A stretch of DNA of 6,368 nucleotides from Candidatus Levyibacteriota bacterium. GTDB taxonomy: Bacteria > Patescibacteriota > Microgenomatia > Levybacterales > UBA12049. Shown piece after piece: positions 1 through 5,358 of the stretch. Where the stretch lies: assembly GCA_023245475.1 (NCBI GenBank), contig JAHFKF010000076.1:1-6368 (forward strand), read 5' to 3'. Numbering within the stretch: position 1 is the first letter of the stretch; each line of letters opens with the position of its first letter. The translations under genes were made by a program, and so were the position numbers. Under the pieces are notes generated by a model that was given only the letters and a program-made list of their open reading frames with translations, had not been told where the DNA came from and did not search any database.

Positions 1-91
1 AGTTCTTCTGTAAATTGCTGGTGCTCTGTACGATTTTCTTCAGCGAGTCTTGTAAGTTTTGTAAAATAGGGGATAATTTAAGATCAGGCAC
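1..91 (-). CDS. Possible 5' end of a gene running off the left edge
   Basis: A GTG at 91-89 opens a frame of 30 codons that stays open to the window edge. It overlaps the protease stop by 8 nt (GTGCCTGA), a common arrangement for translationally coupled genes. The peptide begins MPDLKLSPILQNLQDSLKK and looks like an amphipathic helix. A second frame is also open from 77 to the edge, after a TAA at 80-78. It reads KLTRLAEENRTEHQQFTEE, which is more coiled-coil-like, but it has no ATG, GTG or TTG start. I cannot tell which frame is real, or whether either is. No function can be assigned. Confidence 0.3.
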   Translation of the reverse strand, partial: MPDLKLSPILQNLQDSLKKIVQSTSNLQKN

Positions 92-1781
92 ATGTCGTAT
101 CGATTCCAAGTAATGTCAGAATAAGCTGAATCAAGAAGAAGAGGATCCCCATATGTTTTCGTCCTTGGTGGGGCTGGACATTGAATAATGTACAAAAGAT
201 ATTATCCTGATTACCATTTGGATTATCGTCAATGATTGGTGTCAAGTTGTCATCCGGGTTATCATCAACTATCGGTGTCAAGCTCTCATCGGGGTTATCA
301 TCAACTATTGGTGTCAGGCTGTCATCAGGATTGTCATCAACTATTGGTGTCAGACTATCATCGGGACTTGTCTCAGTGGGGGTAACGTTATCTATTGGCG
401 TAGGGGATGCTACGGATACGGGAGTAGCTGTTGGTGGTAATGTCGGGCATGATCCAAGGCAATTTGCGCTTGGTACCATTCCTATTGGTGTTGTTGGCGT
501 CACCGCTCCTTGGACTGCTTTAAACGCATTAATCCGCCCACATTTAAACTCTGTACCTGTACCAGTTATCTTGTCAGCAGTGTCACAGATTCGTTGCACA
601 ATACTGGCAGGAGATGTCCCATAGGGAGTAGCAGCAACAAGACCAATAATCCCAACGACAACTGGTGATGCCATGGATGTTCCTGACAAGTTGCCATATT
701 CTCCGTTGGGTAATGTCGATAGCACCTTGTCCCCCGGTGCGGCAATTGTTACCCAATCGCCATAGTTTGAGTACGAAGTCTTGTTATCTGTTTGATCTGT
801 GGCCGCGACTGAGACGACGTTGGGGAGCGACGAAGGAACCTCCTCTGGATTATTGGTACCGTCATTGGCTGGCGCTGCGACCGGAATTGCTCCTTTTCCC
901 CATGCGTAGGCGACCGCATCGCGTAGGGTTTGACCATCTTGAGATTCAAAGCTCATATTGATTGCTTTTGCTCCTTGGTCAGCGGACCATATCAAGCCTT
1001 GTGAGATTGTTTCTTGATCAAAAGAGTCTCCCTGTTTTGCAAAAAGGATTTGACAGTCAGGACATACACCTGCAATGCCAAGAGCATTGTTTGTTTGTGC
1101 TCCAACGATTCCTGAGAGATGTGTCCCATGTCCAACCTCACTTTCATCAATCATACTTCCTGTCCCTGAAAAATCTTTGGAAGCGGCAATTTTTGATTGT
1201 AAGTCAGGATGAGTTAGATCGACTCCGCTATCAATGATTGCTACCTTTATTCCAGCGCCTTTGGTAATATCCCATGCTTGCTCCGCTTGTACTTGTTTAA
1301 GATTGTATTGGCTAGCAAAGCTTGTGTCATTTGGTGTGAAATGCTCTTGACCATAGAAGCTACGTTCAGCATATTCTATGATATTTGCATCATAGAGATT
1401 CTGTATTACTTCGTTTTCTTTCCCTACAGGTACTTTGAGAACCGCCGTATTAATGCCCGGGATTACGTCTGTCAGTTCTGCATTATTTTTGCTTAGTTCT
1501 TTATCGATAACTGCTTGTTCGACATCTGGTTGAAATCTTGTAAGCACTTTTGATGCCACTAGCAGTTTTTGTTGTTCAGGAGTAAAGGTAAGTTTTGGTG
1601 GAATAACTGGTTTGCGTGTCACTGTTTTTGAAGGAGTAGGTGTTTGTGAGGTATTCTTTTGGCTGAGTAAATTGGTGATAGTAAAGCCGAGTACAAGAAT
1701 GGCAAGGAGAACCAGTCCTAATGCTAACCTCATCTTAGTACTCGTACCTTTAGTAGAGGTTGCTTTCTTAGTATTACTCAT
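84..1781 (-). CDS. S8 subtilisin-like serine protease, membrane-anchored
   Basis: The product is a 565-aa extracytoplasmic subtilase. Residues 1-18 are Lys/Arg-rich, and 19-37 form a hydrophobic signal or anchor segment. Residues about 65-145 resemble an I9-type propeptide (inhibitor and chaperone). The catalytic domain, about 160-425, has Asp184 in IIDSG, His218 in GHGTH and Ser369 in GTSMASP. Asn306 sits at the oxyanion position within APAND, where the family usually has AGN. After it come a Thr/Pro-rich linker (428-473), four 12-residue Asp-rich repeats (474-521) and a hydrophobic helix (544-560) after RKH. The protein ends DTTCA, with no LPxTG sortase motif. I chose the ATG at 1781 because a promoter lies just before it. 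The frame extends to a GTG at 1883, but that extension would contain the promoter. Class is confident; the substrate is unknown. Confidence 0.93.
   Translation of the reverse strand: MSNTKKATSTKGTSTKMRLALGLVLLAILVLGFTITNLLSQKNTSQTPTPSKTVTRKPVIPPKLTFTPEQQKLLVASKVLTRFQPDVEQAVIDKELSKNNAELTDVIPGINTAVLKVPVGKENEVIQNLYDANIIEYAERSFYGQEHFTPNDTSFASQYNLKQVQAEQAWDITKGAGIKVAIIDSGVDLTHPDLQSKIAASKDFSGTGSMIDESEVGHGTHLSGIVGAQTNNALGIAGVCPDCQILFAKQGDSFDQETISQGLIWSADQGAKAINMSFESQDGQTLRDAVAYAWGKGAIPVAAPANDGTNNPEEVPSSLPNVVSVAATDQTDNKTSYSNYGDWVTIAAPGDKVLSTLPNGEYGNLSGTSMASPVVVGIIGLVAATPYGTSPASIVQRICDTADKITGTGTEFKCGRINAFKAVQGAVTPTTPIGMVPSANCLGSCPTLPPTATPVSVASPTPIDNVTPTETSPDDSLTPIVDDNPDDSLTPIVDDNPDESLTPIVDDNPDDNLTPIIDDNPNGNQDNIFCTLFNVQPHQGRKHMGILFFLIQLILTLLGIDTTCA
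219..362 (-). repeat. Four in-frame 36-bp tandem repeats
   Basis: Four units of exactly 36 bp each encode a variant of DDSLTPIVDDNP near the protease C-terminus. Differences between units are mostly synonymous or conservative (DDS, DDS, DES, DDN; IV or II). The array keeps the frame, so units can be gained or lost without breaking the gene. It forms an acidic, Pro-containing stalk between the catalytic domain and the C-terminal membrane helix. Calcium binding by the Asp clusters is possible but unproven. Confidence 0.9.
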
Positions 1782-1787
1782 ACCTCT

Positions 1788-1816
1788 AGTATAGGATAGG
1801 TTTTTATAAAGAGCAA
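1788..1816 (-). promoter_or_regulatory. Promoter of the protease gene
   Basis: On the minus strand, TTGCTC (1816-1811) and TATACT (1793-1788) are separated by exactly 17 bp. The ATG at 1781 begins 6 nt after the -10 box, about where transcription should start, so the mRNA is predicted to be leaderless. AGAGGT lies between the -10 box and the ATG but abuts the start codon, too close to serve as a Shine-Dalgarno site. Confidence 0.6.
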
Positions 1817-1952
1817 TACAATGATTTTCGTTCTCGGATAAAAATAATAAAATAGAAGCCAAAATAATGATTTTATAAGACACCTCTATTTTGAGTTCGA
1901 TTTTGTCATTATTGCAACATTATATTATCAAGCAACACGCTAACTCATCTTA

Positions 1953-1958
1953 TATACT
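1953..1958 (+). promoter_or_regulatory. Putative -10 box of the 98-aa gene
   Basis: TATACT lies 7 nt before the ATG at 1966, the same geometry as upstream of the protease and mntA. There is no TTG-type -35 at 16-18 bp spacing and no TG extension, so support comes only from the hexamer and its position. Confidence 0.4.
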
Positions 1959-1965
1959 AGACCAG

Positions 1966-2262
1966 ATGAATGATATTGTTTGGTTTATCAGTACTCTCAG
2001 AGATCTTTCTGGTAGTCGAAGACTTACTAATAAGGAAGTTATGAACATTTTGGCTGATGCGATAGCTCGTTTTCGTAACCACAGGTTGACGCTTGATATG
2101 CTTCTTGATCTTATACGTACGCTTCAAACATATCGTAAGAATAATCTATCTGCTGAGATTGCGGCCAGACTTACTGCGCTCTCATGGTCACTGAGTTCTC
2201 CGGAGGAATTAGAAATGGATGAAGAGACGGTATATGATTTGGTTGGGAAAGTGTTAACGTGA
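1966..2262 (+). CDS. Hypothetical all-helical protein, 98 aa
   Basis: I do not recognise this protein. It starts MNDIVWFISTLRDLSGSRR and appears wholly alpha-helical, with a basic centre (about 19-58) and an acidic stretch (80-90). It has no Cys, no signal peptide and no membrane segment, so it is probably cytosolic. The frame is open back to a TTG at 1891, which would give 123 aa. I prefer the ATG at 1966 because a TATACT box lies 7 nt before it and no Shine-Dalgarno site precedes either start. It is transcribed away from the protease across a 184-bp gap and converges on hepT. The stop is TGA. Two short helical pairs could suggest a protein-binding or DNA-binding role, but nothing in the sequence establishes this. 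Confidence 0.6.
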   Translation: MNDIVWFISTLRDLSGSRRLTNKEVMNILADAIARFRNHRLTLDMLLDLIRTLQTYRKNNLSAEIAARLTALSWSLSSPEELEMDEETVYDLVGKVLT

Positions 2263-2274
2263 TAATTAGTTGGC

Positions 2275-2301
2275 TATTTCAGCAGTTCAGTAACTGAAAT
2301 A
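2275..2301. terminator. Hairpin between convergent genes, possible terminator
   Basis: TATTTCAG (2275-2282) and CTGAAATA (2294-2301) are perfect inverted repeats around an 11-nt loop. An alternative fold pairs CAGTT (2283-2287) with AACTG (2292-2296). It lies 12 nt after the stop of the 98-aa gene and 15 nt beyond the hepT stop, the expected place for a two-way terminator. No U-tract follows on either strand and the stem is AT-rich, so intrinsic termination would be weak. Confidence 0.4.
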
Positions 2302-2316
2302 AGAGAATCGGCTGTG

Positions 2317-2649
2317 CTATTCAGAAGCTAAAAAGTCTTTTATTGCATTTTCTAGTAGTTGTATATCTGTAAAGATAGTTTCCCAAACAATTTCTAAGTC
2401 TATCTGATAGTAGTCATGAATTGCTCTATCTCGAAATCCAGTAATTTCTTTCCATGGAAGATCAATTTTTTCTTTTGTCTCATTTGAGATATGTTTTGCT
2501 AGTTCACCAATTAGGGCTAACTGCATGATTACTGCGCTTTGTGTTTTTTGATCCTCTGAAAATTGTTGGTAAGTGAAGTTATGGGAAAAATTCTTTATTT
2601 TATCTATTGAGTCAAGGATCTGATTCAGATAAACCTTATTATTTTTCAT
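2317..2649 (-). CDS. hepT: HEPN-domain RNase toxin, HepT-like (DUF86)
   Basis: This 110-aa helical protein carries the HepT motif R-x4-H-x-Y as Arg73, His78 and Tyr80 in RDRAIHDY, after the helix VIMQLALIGELAKHI (40-54). In this family Arg and His form the RNase site of a HEPN dimer. The motif Tyr is the residue that the partner nucleotidyltransferase modifies with AMP to silence the toxin. All three residues are present, so an active, controllable toxin is expected. Length matches the family. The ATG at 2649 lies inside the last codons of mntA (11-nt overlap including the mntA stop) and has no Shine-Dalgarno site, so translation is probably coupled to mntA. Older annotation may call it DUF86 or nucleotidyltransferase-associated protein. 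RNA target and trigger are unknown. Confidence 0.9.
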   Translation of the reverse strand: MKNNKVYLNQILDSIDKIKNFSHNFTYQQFSEDQKTQSAVIMQLALIGELAKHISNETKEKIDLPWKEITGFRDRAIHDYYQIDLEIVWETIFTDIQLLENAIKDFLASE

Positions 2650-2926
2650 AGAGTGGTTTAAGGTCAGACATAATATATGGTTTTATAAATTTATTGATGC
2701 TGTTCTCAGTTACAACATCTACTTTTTTGCCAAGAGAGTGCTCAAGCCCGTTAATAAACTTCATATAGGTAAACATTCCCATAGGTTTTCCTAGACGAAC
2801 GAGCACATCAACATCACTATTATTATTTGCTGTTCCTTGAGCAAAGCTGCCAAAGAGTGCTGCATATGAGATACCATATTCTGCAAAGATAGGTGTTGTC
2901 TTTTGTTGGATATCTTGTATTGTCAT
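2639..2926 (-). CDS. mntA: MNT-family nucleotidyltransferase antitoxin, MntA-like
   Basis: This 95-aa minimal nucleotidyltransferase has the diagnostic GS-x10-DxD motif: Gly26-Ser27 in LFGSFAQG, then Asp38 and Asp40 in SDVDVLV. Asp70 in KKVDVVTE fits the third metal-binding carboxylate. In HEPN-MNT pairs this enzyme transfers AMP from ATP to the HepT tyrosine and so neutralises the toxin. The catalytic residues are intact. The frame is open to a TTG at 2956 with ATGs at 2932 and 2926. I chose 2926 because it lies 6 nt after a TATACT box, and upstream starts would place the promoter inside the coding region. Its 3' end overlaps hepT by 11 nt. It follows the winged-helix gene after 38 bp. Confidence 0.9.
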   Translation of the reverse strand: MTIQDIQQKTTPIFAEYGISYAALFGSFAQGTANNNSDVDVLVRLGKPMGMFTYMKFINGLEHSLGKKVDVVTENSINKFIKPYIMSDLKPLYEK

Positions 2927-2932
2927 ACTCAT

Positions 2933-2961
2933 AGTATAGAAAATTGTGACAAACAATACAA
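2933..2961 (-). promoter_or_regulatory. Promoter of the mntA-hepT pair
   Basis: On the minus strand, TTGTAT (2961-2956) and TATACT (2938-2933) are 17 bp apart. The -35 begins 3 nt after the stop codon of the upstream gene. The ATG at 2926 starts 6 nt after the -10 box, predicting a leaderless transcript; the ATG at 2932 abuts the box and should lie outside the mRNA. This would let the toxin-antitoxin pair be expressed independently of the upstream regulator gene. Confidence 0.55.
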
Positions 2962-2964
2962 CCG

Positions 2965-4089
2965 TTACTCCTTGATCAGTCGATATCCTTCACTTTTATC
3001 ATTCTCAATTACAAACCCAGAAGAGCGGAATGTCTGGCTTTTGCGGAGGCGATAGATCAGAGAATTAATTGACCAGTCAGAGATGCCATCTGACATTTCT
3101 CCCCAAACGGTTTCGATAATCTCATCTTTGGTGACAAGTTTATTTAGTTTCTTTTTCAAAAGGGCAAAGAGAACACGTTCTTTCTTGGGAAGTTTGGTCT
3201 GAACATATTTGTTGATGTAATCACGAAGAAGTGGAGTAAAAAGTTCGTGTTTTCCGTCGCTCTCTTTGACCAAACCAATTTTTAAGAGGAAAGGATCAAC
3301 TTCTTTAATAGGCTTCCCTGAAGCAATGCTTCGTAGTTGAGATTTTTGCAGAGGAAGGTATGCATCGTAGATTGTCTTTAAATGTATTTGTAGAATTTCA
3401 TCTTGTATTGGGTTATCGAAATGATCAGTTTTTAACAGTTGCCACAAAAGAGAAATATGTCCACCGCTTAGCTGGAAAATTTGTTCTAAAGCCTGTTTTG
3501 AGGTGTTTTTACCTCCGGGTAAAAAATTGACTAATCTTTTGCAGTCATTCTTGTTCAGGGGGAGAAAATAAATAGGATTTGTCATGAATGAAGGATTATC
3601 TTGTGGTACCAAGCAGTTTAACCTATTAAAAGGTAAGCGTGATGTGCCGAAGAAAAGAATTCTTTTTATACCAAAATCTGCTAAGGTTTTAAAGTCTCCG
3701 AATAATCCATTTTTTAATTCTTCAGTTAGAGAGTCCAATCTTGGTATTAAAACAACAATTTTATTTTGAGAAAGTAGTAGTTCTTTTATTCTCTTTCTAC
3801 ATCCTTCAAAGGGGGAAATGAGTAATTCTTCAGAGTTAGTTCCGTTTAGTTCGTGGTATAGTCGGGTAAAAAATTCGTTGCGAGTTTTATGCTTGAGAGT
3901 TTGTGCATCAAGATAAATAAAGTAGGCAAAATCCTTGGTGGTTAGATATCGGAAAAGAGTGATCATGCCACTCATTGGCATTCCAAGGAGGGTTGATGAA
4001 GTGCCTTTTTGAATTGCCAATCGTATGGCCTCCACCGTATCGTGACAAAAATCAGACCCTAAATTTTTCTCTGAGAAATTATATTTCAT
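2965..4089 (-). CDS. Degenerate AAA/STAND-like ATPase fused to OmpR-type winged helix
   Basis: This is a 374-aa two-domain protein. The N-terminal part (about 15-225) follows the order of an ORC/STAND-like ATPase: a P-loop position GMPMSGMI (36-43), a Walker-B-like strand VVLIPRLDSL (112-121), a sensor-like strand ILFFGTSRLPF (144-154), and a GGH segment (209-211) like the GGxP of relatives. The Walker A Lys and Ser/Thr are replaced by Met42 and Ile43, and the Walker B acidic pair by Pro116-Arg117, so ATP hydrolysis is doubtful. The C-terminal part (about 294-374) resembles the OmpR/PhoB DNA-binding domain, with recognition helix SINSLIYRLRKS (340-351) and wing ending EGYRLI. It is probably a cytosolic transcription regulator with an unknown signal and target. 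A GTG at 4107 would add six residues; no Shine-Dalgarno site decides. mntA follows 38 bp downstream. Confidence 0.75.
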   Translation of the reverse strand: MKYNFSEKNLGSDFCHDTVEAIRLAIQKGTSSTLLGMPMSGMITLFRYLTTKDFAYFIYLDAQTLKHKTRNEFFTRLYHELNGTNSEELLISPFEGCRKRIKELLLSQNKIVVLIPRLDSLTEELKNGLFGDFKTLADFGIKRILFFGTSRLPFNRLNCLVPQDNPSFMTNPIYFLPLNKNDCKRLVNFLPGGKNTSKQALEQIFQLSGGHISLLWQLLKTDHFDNPIQDEILQIHLKTIYDAYLPLQKSQLRSIASGKPIKEVDPFLLKIGLVKESDGKHELFTPLLRDYINKYVQTKLPKKERVLFALLKKKLNKLVTKDEIIETVWGEMSDGISDWSINSLIYRLRKSQTFRSSGFVIENDKSEGYRLIKE

Positions 4090-4136
4090 ACTAAATAAAT
4101 TATCCACATTTTATCAGGTTGAGAGAGAATTGCATA

Positions 4137-4165
4137 TAGACAAATCTAGATCGAAGTTTTATTAA
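4137..4165 (+). promoter_or_regulatory. Possible promoter upstream of the RibA-like gene
   Basis: TAGACA (4137-4142) and TATTAA (4160-4165) are 17 bp apart, in the divergent gap between the winged-helix and RibA-like genes. The predicted transcription start near 4172 would fit translation from the ATG at 4177 or 4183, or leave a leader of about 140 nt if translation begins at 4315. The match to consensus is moderate. Confidence 0.35.
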
Positions 4166-4290
4166 TTGAGCTCGGAATGACAATGACGAAAACGAGGCTA
4201 AAATTTCATTTAATCACTTTGGTAAATTTACAGGCTAAATTTATCATTATTCCAACACCTTTGTGTCAAGCGAACAGAGTCTTAGACATA

Positions 4291-4296
4291 TATACT
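4291..4296 (+). promoter_or_regulatory. Alternative -10 box before the 4315 start
   Basis: TATACT ends 18 nt before the ATG at 4315, predicting a leader of about 12 nt without a Shine-Dalgarno site. No good -35 is seen at 16-18 bp spacing. It competes with the candidate at 4137-4165 as the promoter of the RibA-like gene. Confidence 0.3.
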
Positions 4297-4314
4297 TACC
4301 TACATCAAGAACAT

Positions 4315-5208
4315 ATGACAGCAGAACAGAGATCTGGACATGGACAACAACCAGAAAAAATTGCAGAACAAAAAATTGTGGAACATGGATCAAGAGAACC
4401 TTTACCTTTGTTAGGAATATCTCCTGTGAATTTTTTTAGAGATTTGAGGCAAGCAGGATGGAGACTACCTTGGGTTTCAGAGCCAGGAATTAAAGATATG
4501 TTAAAAAAAGAAGGACAGCCATTAGCAGAAAAATTGGGAGAAGCACCATTGCCTACCGAATTTGGAGATTGGACATATATGGCATTTGGTGATTATACGA
4601 GCGGATCTCATCATGAATTATTAGTTTTAGGAAATTTTCAAGAAGATTCTCTTGGAGATGGAGAAGATGTTTTAGTTAGGATGCACTCTTCATGTCGCAC
4701 AAATGAAACCTATCATGCTGTAAATTGTGAATGTCGTGCAGAATTACATCAAGCAATGAGTTTGATTCAAGAAGAGGGACGTGGTGTTATCGTTTATTTA
4801 GAACAGGAAGGAAGAGGAACTGGTATTACAGGAAAACTTGCACAATTGAACGGTATGTTTGGATGGATAGATGGAAGAATTGACCAAAAAAGAGATCCAG
4901 AAACAGGAGAACGAATCGATACAGATAGGGCATATAAAGAAGCTGGTTATCCATCAGAGTGTAGAGACTTTGATGTGGCAGGAGAAATGCTTCAATCTAT
5001 TGGAGTAACGTCTGTTCGATTATTAACAAACAATCCTCGTAAAATTGCTGGTATTGAAAGTGTAGGAATTACTGTTACACCTGTTTCAATCCATATATCT
5101 CCAGATAATGAAATTATTGCAAGTGATTTACGGTCGAAAAGGGATAATCTGGGTCATTCAATACCAGAAGAGCATCTGATTATTCAACCTGGTAAAGCTA
5201 AAAATTAA
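4315..5208 (+). CDS. ribA: GTP cyclohydrolase II-like protein with N-terminal extension
   Basis: The 297-aa product matches GTP cyclohydrolase II, which opens the guanine ring of GTP at the first step of riboflavin synthesis. The core starts at LPTEFGDW (79-86). Zinc ligands are present as Cys127, Cys138 and Cys140 with family spacing. Further landmarks are YLEQEGRGTGI (161-171), RLLTNNPRK (235-243) and a C-terminal LGHSI. Against E. coli RibA, Arg128 is kept as Arg217, but Asp126 is Glu215 and Tyr105 is Leu178. About 16 residues are inserted between 178 and 212. The 78-residue N-terminal extension is not a DHBP synthase. The frame is open to ATGs at 4177 and 4183; those 46 codons almost lack the GGA and GAA codons typical of the rest, so I prefer 4315. 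No riboflavin gene is nearby. A different product, or a Urc1-like role, is possible. Confidence 0.8.
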   Translation: MTAEQRSGHGQQPEKIAEQKIVEHGSREPLPLLGISPVNFFRDLRQAGWRLPWVSEPGIKDMLKKEGQPLAEKLGEAPLPTEFGDWTYMAFGDYTSGSHHELLVLGNFQEDSLGDGEDVLVRMHSSCRTNETYHAVNCECRAELHQAMSLIQEEGRGVIVYLEQEGRGTGITGKLAQLNGMFGWIDGRIDQKRDPETGERIDTDRAYKEAGYPSECRDFDVAGEMLQSIGVTSVRLLTNNPRKIAGIESVGITVTPVSIHISPDNEIIASDLRSKRDNLGHSIPEEHLIIQPGKAKN

Positions 5209-5299
5209 AATTACTAGGAAGAATCTTGCTATTTCAAAAGTGCCAATAAATTCTGCATAATTATCGTTGTTTGAAACCCCATATACTTTTTTTAAGAAA

Positions 5300-5323
5300 T
5301 CTTTGATAATTTTCTATCAGAGA
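5300..5323 (+). repeat. Inverted repeat upstream of pyrF
   Basis: TCTTTGATA (5300-5308) and TATCAGAGA (5315-5323) form a 9-bp stem with one G-U wobble and a 6-nt loop. It lies just upstream of the pyrF -10 box, and TTGATA in its left arm resembles a -35 element, although it is 23 bp from TATAAT. No U-tract follows, so it is not a clear terminator for the preceding gene. An operator is possible. Confidence 0.4.
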
Positions 5324-5328
5324 AATAA

Positions 5329-5337
5329 TGTTATAAT
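5329..5337 (+). promoter_or_regulatory. Extended -10 promoter of pyrF
   Basis: The sequence contains TG at 5329-5330, one base, then a consensus TATAAT at 5332-5337: a perfect extended -10 element, which explains the lack of a correctly spaced -35. Transcription should start near 5344, leaving a leader of about 14 nt before the ATG at 5358. No Shine-Dalgarno site is visible in the leader. Confidence 0.6.
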
Positions 5338-5358
5338 AGAGAACAGAATTCTATTATA
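5332..5358 (+). repeat. Perfect 9-bp inverted repeat spanning -10 box and pyrF start
   Basis: TATAATAGA (5332-5340) and TCTATTATA (5350-5358) are perfect inverted repeats around a 9-bp spacer. The left arm contains the -10 box and the right arm reaches the first base of the start codon. With transcription starting near 5344, the left arm would not be in the mRNA, so a DNA operator fits better than an RNA hairpin. Confidence 0.55.

Noticed and set aside
232..624. Plus-strand open frame with a repeated Gly/Ser-rich peptide
   Set aside because: It is the antisense of the protease Asp-rich repeats; the repetition is inherited from the real gene and the protein resembles no family.
665..1496. Three consecutive plus-strand open frames opposite the protease
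   Set aside because: They lie antisense to the conserved catalytic domain, have no start signals and have implausible compositions.
1782..1883. Longer protease form starting at the GTG at 1883, with an extra hydrophobic N-terminus
   Set aside because: The promoter lies inside this stretch, and the shorter form already has a normal positively charged signal segment.
3584..3769. Plus-strand 61-aa frame inside the winged-helix gene
   Set aside because: It is antisense to a clearly coding region and has no promoter or family resemblance.
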